Part shown: positions 36,684 through 48,800 of the stretch, in pieces
Layout: each line of letters starts with the position of its first letter
Numbering within the stretch: position 1 is the stretch's first letter
Assembly (NCBI GenBank): GCA_032871835.1
Contig: CM065301.1
Coordinates: 12,036,413-12,100,412, forward strand
DNA length: 64,000 nt
Reading direction: 5' to 3'
From: Dipteronia dyeriana
Taxonomy: Eukaryota; Streptophyta; Magnoliopsida; Sapindales; Sapindaceae
Notes under the pieces: model-generated
What the model was told of the DNA's origin: nothing
The model's database searches: none
The model's input: only the letters and a program-made list of their open reading frames with translations
Made by a program: the position numbers and the translations under genes

Positions 36684-38815
36684 AATTGCTTACAACCATG
36701 TTGAAAAGAGAGGGTGATAGGAGGTCCCCTTGTCTCAACCCTCTTTCGATACTAAACTGAGGGGTCAAACAAGCATTGACAAGAACCGAAATAGTCGGTG
36801 AATAAATATACACACATATCCAATGTCTCCATTTGGGACCAGAACCCATGCTCTCCATCATATCATTTAAGAACTTATGGTCTACGTTATCGTAAGCCTT
36901 TTCGAAATCCAATTTCACCAAGAGGCCGCCATCCTCACACTTTCTCCAATTGTGAAGAATTTCCTCTGCAATCACAAAACTATCCAAAATTTGACGATTA
37001 TTAACAAACGCCATTTGAGTCTCCCCAATAATCGATTACATCCATCACCCTTTTAATACGGTTTTCCAACACTTTTGCAACCACCTTATACATGGCTTCA
37101 ACAAGACTAATCAGTTTAAAGTCTCCCACAATCACTAGCTTGAGGATTTTCAAAATAAGAGCCACAAATATGTTATTCAACTGCTTAATCAAAGAGCCAT
37201 CTCTAAGGAACTCGACAAAGAAATTCATAACATCCTCTTTGATCACCTCTCAATTTGACTTAATGAAGATAAAATTCAACTTATCCGACCCCCGAGCTTT
37301 ACTACCATCACAATTCCTAACGGCATTCCAAACCCCTTTCATACTAAACTCCTCATAAAGACTCCTTATATCACAATTTGCCAACCTCTTAAGGTCAAGG
37401 CCATTGATCTTAGGGCGAGGCCAACACATTATCGTAGTGATTCATAAAGAAGTAAAAAACTCCTCGTCTAATGTCTTGATGTTCCGAATGCACCACCCTA
37501 TTGAAGGATATATCCCTAATAAAGTTCCTACATCTTCTATCATTAGTGATAAAATGAAAGAACTTAGTGTTCTTATCCCCTTGCTACAGCCACTTAACTC
37601 TTGATTTTTGTCTCCAAGATTGTTCCTCATTGTTGACACTTCTCCATAACTCTGATAAAATAGAAAGATGAGTTGCTCTAAGATCCTCCAACCACCCATC
37701 CTCTTCCGCTTTCTTATCTAAATCTGCCAATTTGTCCATCAACAGGCCTAGAAGAGAGCTCCTTAAGATTCGAGGCTAACCACTTCTTCATGACGAGTTT
37801 AGTCGCCTTCATATTAGCTCAAAGAACAAGACTTTTAGGGCCTCTTACACAACATCCTTGCCATCCTTTAATTGCCACAAACATCAACTCATTCTCCTCC
37901 AACCACCAATTAAAGAAACATAAAGGGATCGACCCCCGATCTACCTTCAGAACATTGATTCCAAAGCATTATGATCCGAAACACTCCTACTAAACCCCTT
38001 TTGCACAAGGTTTGGAAACTAAGTGAGAAATTCCGGAGAGAGCAAAAAACGATTCAACCTTGCCCAAGCTGCCCTTTCCCTAAAATTAGTCCACGTAAAA
38101 GCCAATCCAATGAACGGAATGTCTACCGCATTTGCCTTTTGAATAAAGGCATTGAAGTTCCTTATTAACGTTAAACAACATCCCTCCCCTTTTCTTTCCG
38201 ACATATCGAGGACCGAGTTGAAATATCGCTCCCCACGAAGCACCATGGATAAGGAAAATAAATATGAGAACTAGCAATAAACTTCCACAAGACTGGTTCC
38301 TCTCGTTCTCTACGAAAGCCGCATAAACGTTACAAAGACAACCTCATTCTATAAAGCCACAAGTTCCCCTGCTAGAATAATACAATGCTTATTATGAATA
38401 CAAGCTTTTACCTCAAAGATTTGATCATTCCACAGCGAAATTAATCCTCCGGAAGCCCTTCCGCATCCATGGCCACCCCTCTGTTAAGAACCGAACCACC
38501 CAATACTCTAACCAGTCTATCATCAAAGGATCTGAGTTTGGTTTCTTGTAAGAAAAGAATGATGGGTTTATGAACCTCCACCAATCGGTGAACTATTATC
38601 TTCTTTTCCCATTTACCTAGACCTCTAACATTACAAGAAATAGCTAACATTGACAAGATATAACAGCCCACGATACACAACCGAGACTTATTGATTATCA
38701 GCTCTAAATTTCTCCTCATCTTCCAATTCTCTCCTACCCACCTCATCACCAATCTCATTCTCATTGCCATTAAAGCTGAAGCCTAGGGTCACCCCTGTCT
38801 CAATAACTTTTGCTG
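36684..38815 (-). mobile_element. Decayed L1-type LINE (endonuclease and reverse transcriptase)
   Basis: Read from right to left on the minus strand. The endonuclease start contains ISCNVRGLGKWEKK and LFLQETKL (38770-38441); the endonuclease end contains IGLAFTWTNFRERAAWARLN (38246-38019). The RT start contains VGDFKLISLVEAMYKVVAKV (37246-37001), and the RT core has LVKLDFEKAYDNVDH and SIERGLRQGDLLSPSLFN (37014-36684). Several frameshifts and stops separate these. The RT catalytic FADD box and everything 3' of it are missing: the element breaks at the Athila primer site. This is a LINE family replication apparatus that copies RNA at a nicked target, now dead. Confidence 0.88.
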
Positions 38816-39386
38816 TCTCTTCCTACAAGTTCCATGTCAACTTTGAAACACATGTGAATTAGATGTTTGAATTTTAACATGTAATTCACATGTGTTTCAT
38901 AATAGACTCTCTCTCTCTTTCTCTAATCCTCTACATACACAAACATAAATAAAATTAGGGTTATTATATAAACTTGATTCATTTAGCTAATATATAACAA
39001 TACATATCCTATAAGCCAAACTCTTAAATTATTTCATTCCCTAAATAAAGATGATCCTTATTAACACATAATAATTAATAATCTGTCCCTTACATGCAAC
39101 TTCAAATTGTAATTGGCAATGGATGTGTATGTGCTTTTAGGTACCTTGAAATTTTTGAAAGGGTAACACAAGAGTACCAGACTTTGCAGAAGAGTCTTAT
39201 TCATATTCAGTAGGTACGTAATACTTGAGTAGGGCTGTAGTATCATCGTTTCACATGGTTTACATAGAAGGTTACATCTCATCCATCAAGGCAAATTCTC
39301 TTGAAAATATTTTAAATAGACAAATCAAAAGTAATTAATAATCAATAGGCTATTGTAAATCTAGATGTTCATTATACAAAACCTTT

Positions 39387-39569
39387 GAGTTCTGCTGTTT
39401 CTTCTTTGTTCGTTTTGCTCTCTGCTCTGTTTTTTTGTTTTCGTTTTCTGTTGTGTTGTTTTGCTGTTTTTGCGGTTTGTTTGTGTTGCTGCTCTGTATG
39501 TGCCTGTCCTGCGTTGCTGTTTGTTCGTTTGGCTGTTGCCTTCATAAACCCTTTGCAGTTCAAAAAACA
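39387..39569 (+). mobile_element. Short retroposon insertion with 16-bp target duplication
   Basis: ATTATACAAAACCTTT occurs at 39371-39386 and again at 39570-39585. Between them lie 183 bp rich in T and G (GCTGTTT, TTTGTTCG, GTTGCTG units) ending in TTCAAAAAACA. The corresponding place in the downstream duplicate (about 53265-53290) lacks it. A target duplication longer than 10 bp and an A-rich end point to LINE-machinery retroposition, probably a severely 5'-truncated LINE. Confidence 0.75.
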
Positions 39570-39925
39570 ATTATACAAAACCTTTTAATACTACCTGTAC
39601 AATTAAATTTTTAGCCACTTGATTTTCTGTGGCTCTCTTATTTGTTTCTTAGGTTCGAGGTTAATTGTAATGTTTATGCTTTCTCATACAAATTTATTTG
39701 CAACATATTTGAGCACAGCTAGGGGAGGCATAGGTGTAGGCAATAAATTATGATATTATTAGTATAAATTAATTAATAAATATCTTTCTTATTTTATAGT
39801 CCATGAAATTAGGAGATAAAATCAATCTATTTTCCTTCCTTCATTTTTAATTTCCAATGCGAAAAAAGAAAGAAAAAAGTTTCATTAAAATATTTATGTC
39901 ATGTTGATACAATTCCTTACTCTAA

Positions 39926-40379
39926 CATCATCTCCGATACAAAAATGGATTGCATATGAATAATTGTTGATATGATAACAATGTCAAGAGACTTATTTTT
40001 TATGTGATATAAATATAGACTTGATAGACAAACAATATAAAATTTGGTCTCCAACATTTCTATTTAAAACACATTTTGTTTTAATGACATATGCAACTTT
40101 ATTTTCTATTTACTTTTTTTATTTTATTTCTTTATCAAAAATAGATAAAAAATTAATGTCAATTTTAAATGTTTGCTGAGTCAACCTAAAAAAGGTTGTG
40201 CAACAGGTAAACTAAAAGTGAATGGTCATGTTGACAATGTATAATTTTTTTTTTGTCACATCAACTTGAGGTTGAATATACACAGTTGTATTGAAGACAC
40301 GATTATTAACGTAATGTCTATTTATCCTACGTGAGATGTCTTTTTTTTTTCACAAGTCACAACTGTATTGGAGATGCTC
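39926..40379 (+). mobile_element. Tourist-like MITE, copy A
   Basis: The ends are inverted repeats, CATCATCTCCGATAC and GTATTGGAGATGCTC. They are flanked by TAA at 39923-39925 and 40380-40382, as expected for PIF/Harbinger-type MITEs. The interior is AT-rich and shares AATGTCAATTTTAAATGTTT (reverse complement) with copy B at 50439. It is absent from the equivalent place in the downstream duplicate. Confidence 0.72.
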
Positions 40380-40382
40380 TAA

Positions 40383-42690
40383 ATAGTTTGTTTATCAGTA
40401 ATTATTCAATTTGACCTTTCACATTATCTTTATCACTCTTTAAGATTTTAGGTTGGGAATTGTAAATTAATAAAATAAAATAAAAATTACTTAAGCAATT
40501 TTATTCCTACTATTCTTATTCTCTATCCGAATAATTTCAGGTACTAGATTATAGAATAATTAAAAATTTAGGTTATTAATACGATTTTGCTACATTTATT
40601 ATATAGTTTACTATTTAAACATTTTCAACTACAACTACTTAGATGTCGTTTCCAACTATGCATATTGTCAAGATTAGGTTTTGTAATAACATTTTTTACA
40701 AACTCTTTGATCATGTATATTGAAAGGGAAATCACACGGTAAATTATTATACATTCGATTATTGACGATTTTATAAATTTAAAGAGTTTCGGGTTCCATT
40801 TTGATTCATAAAACTGTCTATTTTTTTTTTTTAATTTATGTGTTGTACTATTACAATTTACATATGAGACTATACATTATTACATTTGATTTAAAAAAAA
40901 TATTAGTATATTCGTCTTCTATCAACTTGAATATTTGAATAATTTTTTTTGTATTGACCTCCCAAAACTAAAAGTCTGGTTTCACCCTTACAATCATGTC
41001 ATATGAGACCAGAGACCAGAACGAGAAGAGGGTGCTGGTAGTCTTTGCTGCGGTGGTAGATGCTTCTCAAATCTAGATGTTGCTATATGAATAAAATTCT
41101 CTAGAGCTGAACATGGAATTTGTTTGAGTTCATGTCTTGATTGGTGCCATTTGTGAACATCAGTATTTTTTTTTCCTTTATATGTATATTGTGCTGAACT
41201 TAAAAACTACCATTTAGCATGGCGTGAAGTAGTTTTTATATGACAGAGAGCATCTCCATTTACATTTGATAATTATTCGTTCTATACATGTGTGCATTCT
41301 CCTTTTCCTATTAAGTTCTTTTTTTTTTTTCAATCACTTGGATCTTAGCTGCCACTGGATTTCATGTTAAAAAATTAAAAGAAATAAATTTCGACCATTA
41401 ATTATTGGGAAAGAGATGCAGAGCAGAGGATCCGAATCATTGTTTTTCAATTTTTAAAGTTTTTTTATTTTTATTTTAAAAAAGAAATTCTTCATTACTT
41501 AAGTTTGACAATGATTTCTAAAGAACAGGAAAACACATGTAGAACGAAAAATGTATTTTAAAAAATATAACCAGCTTGAGGAGTAATGATTTGGTTTGAT
41601 ATTGCCAACCTGAATAAAAGCGATCAAGTAAACAAGATTTGCACACCCCCTCAATTAAACCAACCAATCTTGAGTAATCCATTGGAAAAACTATTCAATT
41701 CTAAAAGATGATAAAACCCTTTTTCATCTTTCAACACACTGCAAAAATTCCTCATATATAATACTTTAGGAACCAGCTGCTGTGACCCTTTCTTTTGGTT
41801 GTGTATTTTTACAAACTCAAAATAAATTTATGTCCTCTAGTCAAAGGAATGAAATTTGAACACCCAGCACCATAAAAAAGCAAAACGGGTCAATCCCTAC
41901 ATGTATATTGACTTCATCTCGGAAACCTTAAAAGGGTTCTCTTCTTTTAATCATCTTCACTTTCTTAAGATACAGTGGGTAAATCTCAACTATAATTTCT
42001 CTCTGTTGCTCGTATATAACCACTAAAGACACAAAGCATTTCAACTGACACTGTTTGATCACAAAGTTGAATTTCATTTGCCTTGGGTAGTAAAACGTAC
42101 TACTTATATATAGCTTAATTGATTTAGATATTTAAGATGAAATATGTTCAATTGATGTGTGTTGTAAGAATTTGGCCCCAGAAATTCCAGTATATTGCAA
42201 ACCTTTCATGGGTTGGGTCCAGACCCGAACCTACTATTCACACGGAAGCCGGAAGGGTCTAGTGTGAGTCTGAACCCTTTTATCTTATGCATGTCTGATG
42301 CAGATTCGGGTCTATTTGGAGGTTGGACCTGGATTTTGCCAACTAGTGATGGTCCCTACCTAAAGTGGGTTCGTTTGTATCAAACATGAATATAAGATGC
42401 GTCATAGATAATAAAATCTGAGTTGTCAATGTAACCGATATGAGTAATTAAGTTTCCAAAAGCGTTGGGTACAGTTTGACTGCCAATAGAAAATTGAGTG
42501 TCAATTTAAATGTAATTATTATTAACTACGATGTATAATGTACATCCCAAAATAACAAAAAAATTAATACTCTAGCTTAAATATACTGACAAAATACCAT
42601 AATGCAACTTTGCACTCACATGTAATATGTGTTCTCTCTTCTTATCCTCGGCCACCACAGGATTGTACAAGGCATCATTGGAACAAATTC
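40383..42690. other. No gene recognised; tail of the duplicated segment and HPt upstream DNA
   Basis: Up to about 41350 this is the 3' flank of the truncated HPt copy. 41351-42690 is AT-rich DNA upstream of the HPt gene, presumably containing its promoter. The 64-codon frame at 42195-42389 has no recognised domain. Confidence 0.5.
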
Positions 42691-42691
42691 A

Positions 42692-42698
42692 TATATAA
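42692..42698 (+). promoter_or_regulatory. Probable TATA box of the HPt gene
   Basis: TATATAA lies 105 nt before the HPt start codon, leaving a leader of about 70-80 nt. The sequence around it is otherwise not repetitive. Confidence 0.5.
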
Positions 42699-42802
42699 AC
42701 CCACCCTAAGGTTCTCTTTTCTTTTCTACATTTTATTCGCTCTCTCTTTTGAAAATTGCAAGATCAAATTCATCAAAGTAGTACTAGTACACGGAGAAGA
42801 AA

Positions 42803-45800
42803 ATGGCAGGGCCTAACCTTAAGCAACAGCTCAGGGGATTCATCCGGTACAAGCATGATCAGGTCTGACTCAACTACTCTTAGCAGATCAGATTTTTTCT
42901 CCTTCATTTCTTATTCTTCACCTTATATATATGTATAGTTTTAATTTCTTGGTCTAGCTTTTCTTTTCTTCATGGATATATGTCGTTAAAGAATGGACTT
43001 TGATCTACAAATGTCTTCTTAGTGGGGTTTCTTTGAGAATTAAAGATATTATAAAACAGTAGATCACTGGACGAGGTTGGTCCGATAGTAAACCACTCAC
43101 ATATACGCTATGAGGTTGTGAGTTCGAGCCCTCCTCCTATTAAAAAAAAACCCCGAATTTATATAATATGTCAAAAAAAAAAAAATAGATCACTTGCATA
43201 TTAGCTTGTTTATGCTTGACCCTAGCGGCCTATCTTGAATCTCTACTGCTTGAAATTTGTGAAAATCTTGGCAGCTACATGGTTTCTCCGAATTTTTTGT
43301 TTTGTTTGGTTAATGCTATTTTTTTTTCGTAAGTTGTTTTGAGTATTATTAGAAAACATAATAAATTCGACCTAGTTAATTAGTACCGTACAATAATTTT
43401 GATCCTCTGAATAAGAAAATTTTGATAAAATATATTTATTTTTAATTTTTGTGTTCATATTTGAAATTGTAAACTTGATGACTTTTCCTGACTTATCTTT
43501 ATAATTTAATCCTAGTGGTAAAAGGTAAGAATTTAACCTTACAGCTAACCACAATTGTGATAGTCTTTGCAGGAGCCAGGAGGAATTGAAAACTATATAA
43601 TTGCTACATAATGGCAAAAAGGATGTGATCAATTCTAATTCACTCTTGTTACTTGTAGGGTATACTGGACCATCATTTTGAGGATGTTAGGAGATTACAA
43701 GGCCCTGAGAATCCTCGCTTAGTTTCAGAAATGATTACCACATTTATCAACGATGCTGACGTTGCCATGGCAACAGTGACCAGACTACTGTACTTTCAAA
43801 TTTCAATCTTCTTTTGGTGCCTCAAATATTCATTTAGCGAACTTTTCATTAATTTTCTCACTTAATTGGTGTATTATCCGATGTTTCTTCAGGATGAGTA
43901 ACAACGAAGTACTGAACTTTGACAATTTGTTCAGTGTTGTTCACCCAATGAAAGGAAGCAGTGCAAGGTTAGATTTTTCATTTATTCTCCAAATGATGGA
44001 ACTTTTATGAGAATATGATCCATTAACTTATCCAATTCAATTTGTTTGTAATTGATTGGGAAATTTCTATTTTAGCTCATACGTACGTGCATGGCTTTCG
44101 ATACATGTCCCGATTAGTCGGAAGCATTAACCATTAGCTAAGAATTTCCCAATTTGGATCGTTATATTTGTGTCACATTCTTAACATTTAAACCATTTAG
44201 AAAGCAATCGTGATGTGAAGTAGATTACATTTCTGCACGTATGCATTGACCTGAATCTTTACTTAAATATGCAGGTGGTATCTGAACATATTTACCACAT
44301 CAAAATTTTGTTAAGATGATTATTATTGATATGCACACGCATTAGTAGCGAGTTGTCACGGGGTTAAAGTTTGCGCAGCTAACCCGTGCGGCACTTAGAC
44401 AATTTCTGGGCGAGATTGCTAAGTAAGCCTTGCTTGATCACTCTCAAAGGCAAGAGAGACTAGAGAAAGACTAGAAGAGCTTTGTAGGAAAATAAGGTAA
44501 AGTGTATTGCTAAGAGAAAGCTTTACAATGCTTTGAGTATTCTTGGCTTGGATGCCTTACAAATGAGAGGGGCTACCTATTTATAGTGGTTCACCTCCTC
44601 CATGAATGTTCTAGACTACTCTAGGAGATTGAGTCTCTAGAATGTTCTACATGTATCTAGGTTTCTCTACAAGTATTCATAACCCTAGATATTTACAAGA
44701 GAGTTCTAGAATGTTACTAGAGTCTTCCAAGGTTGACCTTGCTAGATGAGTGGAGAAGACTCTAGAATCTTCCAAGGGCTTGTGCCTAACTTTGGGCTTT
44801 GCTTTGGGCTTTGTTTGGGCTCATTGGATTTGAATTGAGCGGGCCGTGACATCCTCCCCCACTTAAGCTCGTGACGTCCCCGTCGCGTCTTCATCCTTGT
44901 ATCGTTGGATTTGCTCGGCGAATTGCCAAAGTGTATCCCCTCTTTCCCAACTCGCTTCGCTATCGGGGAGGTTCTTCCATTTCACCAAGTACTCTGTGTA
45001 ATTTGGGACACCTCTTCTCCGAATCACCCGGTCCGCCAGTATGCACTCCACGTCTTTGTCGAATGCGGTGACTACGGCAGTTGGTGCCCGTTTAGACTCT
45101 CCTCTGCTGGGGTCTTCCATATCTGCATGGTATGGCTTAAGGAAACTTACATGGAAGACTGGATGGATCTTGAGTCTTGGTGGAAGTTGGACTTGGTAGG
45201 AGACCTTGCCTACTCGTTTGATGACAGGAAATGGGCCTTCATATTTTCTCACCAACCCTTTGTGCACTCGGCGTAGTGCCTTGAACTGTTGGGGTAGCAG
45301 TTTGATAAGCACCAAGTCTCCTTCATTAAACTCCAAGTGTCTCCTCCTTGTATCCGCCCATTTCTTCATTTTCCTGGCAGCTTTGTCTAAGCATGCTCGC
45401 GTGATATCGGCTTCTTCATGCCACTCTTTAGCGAGCTTGTGAGCCGCGGGGCTCTTTCCTCCATAGGTTGAGGCAATGGCTTGGGGGTCATTGGTTGTTG
45501 CCCCATGACTATCTCGAATGGGCTCTTGCTGGTAGCCTCACTCCTTTGAAGGTTGAAAGAGAACTGGGCAACATCAAGCAACTTTGCCCAATCTTGTTGA
45601 TGAGCGCTTACATAATGCCTCAAGTATAGCTCCAATAGTCCATTGAAGCGCTCAGTTTGGCCGTCACTTTGGGGATGGAAGCTAGTTGAGAAGTTTAGAT
45701 CTGTCCCCAACATCTTGAAGAGCTCCGTCCAGAACCTCCCGGTGAATCGTGGGTCACGATCACTGATTATACTCTAAGGAACTCCCCATAGCTTCACAAC

Positions 45801-48800
45801 ATGTTTGAGGAAGAGGCGGGCAGCTTCCTCGGCTGTACAATCCCTAGGGGCAGGTATGAAGGTGGCATATTTGCTGAACCGATCGATTACCACCATGATG
45901 CTCCCACACCCTTCGGATTTCGGGAGTGCAGAAATAAAGTCCATAGAGACGCTCTCCCATGGTCTACCAGCTATAGGTAGGGGTTCAAGTAACCCTGCTG
46001 GACGTTGTTGTTCGACCTTGTCTTGTTGGCAAACCAAGCAAGTCCGCACATAAGCGTCGACATCATCCCGCATCTGAGGCCAATAGTATGAGTTTTGGAG
46101 GAGCGCCAATGTGCGTGTCATTGCTGGGTGACCAGCCCACTTGGAATCATGGCACTCCTTAATGATTTCCTTCCGGAGGTTACCCCACTTAGGCACATAT
46201 ACTCGATCTCCAGTAGTGAGGAGAACTCCGTCGTCTAGCCAAAATCGTATTGTCTTCCCTTCGTTGGCTAGCTTGATCAGGCTCCTGGCTAGAGGATCTT
46301 GTTGCAGACCTTCCTTGATGCGGGTAATCAGAGTGCTTCGCGGTTGACTTGCACTCAATGTTGCAAGCTCTGCTTTCCGACTGAGTGCATCGGCCACAAC
46401 ATTGGCCTTACCTGGCTTGTACTCAAGTTGATAGTCGAACTCTGCTAGGAAATCTTGCCATCGTGCTTGCTTGGGGCTAAGCTTCTTTTGTGTCTGAAAG
46501 TTGCTTGTTGCAACATTGTCAGTCATTATGACAAAGGTGGCTCCAAGCAAGTAGTGTCGCCAAACTCTAAGGCAGTGGATGATGGCAGTCATCTCCTTTT
46601 CTTGGACGGTGTATCGCAGCTCCGTGTCGTTTAACTTGCGGCTTTCAAAGGCAACTGGGCGGCCTTCTTGCATAAGGACACCTCCAATAGCAAAGTCTGA
46701 GGCATCTGTATGTACTTCAAATGCCTTGGTGTGGTCAGGGAGGACAAGTACCGGTTCTTCTGAGATGGCCTTCTTCAACTTTTCGAACGCCAGTTGGCAC
46801 TTGTCAGACCATTGCCATGCCTTATCCTTCTTGAGCATGTCTGTCAATGGGGCGGCTTTGGCTGAGTAGCCTTGAATGAACCGTCGATAATAGTTGACTA
46901 GCCCCAGGAACGATCTCAACCCCGGTACTTTGGTGGGTGGTTCCCACTCTTGCACTGCCTTCACCTTGGCACCATCCATCATAAGCTTCCCATCCCGTAT
47001 CCGGTGGCCAAGGAACTCCACCTCTTGTTGGCCAAATGAGCACTTCTCCAACTTGACGTAGAGCTCGTTCTCCCGAAGTACTTGGAAGACTTGCTTGAGG
47101 TGTTGGACATGCTCCTCGAGTGTCTGGCTATACACCACAATGTCGTCCAAGTACACTACCACGAACCGATCTAGGAAATGATGGAAGAGTTTGTTCATAA
47201 GAGTACAGAACGTAGCTGGTGCGTTGGTGAGGCCAAATGGCATGACTAGAAATTCGAAAGCACCATATCTTGTCACACATGCCGTCTTGGGTTCATCTCC
47301 GACCGCAATGCGCACCTGATAGTATCCTGATCGAAGATCCAGCTTGGAGAAGTAGCACGCCTTGCCTAGCTGGTCAAAAAGGTCGGCTATCAAAGGTATC
47401 GGGTACTTGTTCTTGATGGTGATCTTGTTCAGGGCCCGATAGTCGATGCACATGCGAAGCGTCCCATCTTTCTTTTTCTGAAATAGGACCGGAGCACCAT
47501 ATGGGGCTTTAGAGGGCCGAATGTAGCCCGAATCGAGTAAGTCTTGGAGTTGCTTACGAAGCTCCTCCAATTCTGGTGGTGCCATGCGATAAGGCGCCAT
47601 GGCGGGAGGCTTGGCACCTGGCTCCAACTCAATCTGATGATCCACCTCTCGCCTAGGTGGGAGTTTTTTCGGAAGCTCTTTTGACATAACGTCCTTGTAT
47701 TCTCCAAGAATATCTCGGACCTCGGTCGACATCGGATCTGGGGAAGTGATTTGGTCTTCTCCATCGTTGAGCTCCCGGAGGGTGGCTAGGAAGCTAGGAT
47801 CCTTCTTCAATCCCCTCTTGAACTGCAGGGCAGACAACGCTTTGGACTCTGCCTTGGCTGTGCGTTCCGCTGGGACCATGCAAGTCTTGCTCCCATCAAG
47901 GATGCTGAGGGAGTTCCCGGCTGGGAAGGGGAAGGCGTGCACCTGATCGAAGAATTCCATGCCTAACACCACTTGGAAGTCGTCCATGGGTACGACAGAG
48001 AAATCAAGTTTTCCACTCCATGTTCCAAGGCCAACTGGAACAGCCTTGGCAATGCCTGCGATTGGTTTTGCCGGTGAGTTGACAGCCTTAATCGTGCCTC
48101 CTCCACTGGTGATATTGAGGCTTAGCTTCTTGGCCTCGTCTATGGAGACAAAGTTATGAGTTTCCCCCGTATCTAGCATTGCACGGACAGCTTTGCCATT
48201 GATCGAGGCACTTACGAACATGAGCCCTTTCTTGGAGGAAGTTGACGGGGCACTGTTGCTCTTAAGTGCACCAAGCTGTCTGAGTGACCCCATACCTGTC
48301 TCGTGTCCTCCGTCTTGGCTTTCTTCATGTTGAGACATTATGGCATTAAGGGTTTTCCGCTTGGGGCAATCTTTCACCCAATGCGGTCCGTCACAAATGA
48401 AGCAAGGAGACTTAGGTTTAGGGGCTTCAGACTTACCTTCATTAGGCCTACGTCTGTCCGAGTTGAAAGACTTTCGTTGTCCCTCATCCTTGCGGCCTTG
48501 GTTCTTCTGCCCGAATCTATCTCCCCCACTTTTGCCTTGGGTGGCCTTCTTTTCCTTCGATTGGGTGGAGTAATCGGTGAGTGCTTCGGCTTCGGCAATA
48601 GCGGTGTTTAGGTCTTGCACGTTTCTCCTTTCCAGCTCCACCCTTGCCCAATCCTTCAGACCATCCATGAAGCAGAAGAGCGAATCTTTCTCAGACATGT
48701 CTTTGATTTCAAGAGAAAGGGTAGTGAACTCCTTGACGTAGTCCCTAATGCTACCCGTTTGCTTCAATCGACGAAGACGGCCTCGGGCCTCTTTCTCCGC

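Larger units (their letters stand above)
38865..41350 (+). pseudogene. Truncated upstream duplicate of the HPt gene (3' exons only)
   Basis: This segment matches the downstream HPt region from just after exon 4 (about 51110) to beyond the 3' end (about 53760). The copy of exon 5 is 39141-39213, reading YLEIFERVTQEYQTLQKSL, where the codon matching the last CAG is TAG. The copy of exon 6 starts at 39719 after CACAG but reads LGEA then stop. Exons 1-4 are absent; the LINE lies directly to the left. Shared flanks include GAGAGCATCTCCATTTACAT at 41246 and 53660. It is a partial tandem duplication, not expressed as a functional HPt. Confidence 0.8.

Noticed and set aside
39372..39588. Open frames on both strands at the T/G-rich insertion
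   Set aside because: They are explained by the 183-bp retroposon and its biased composition.
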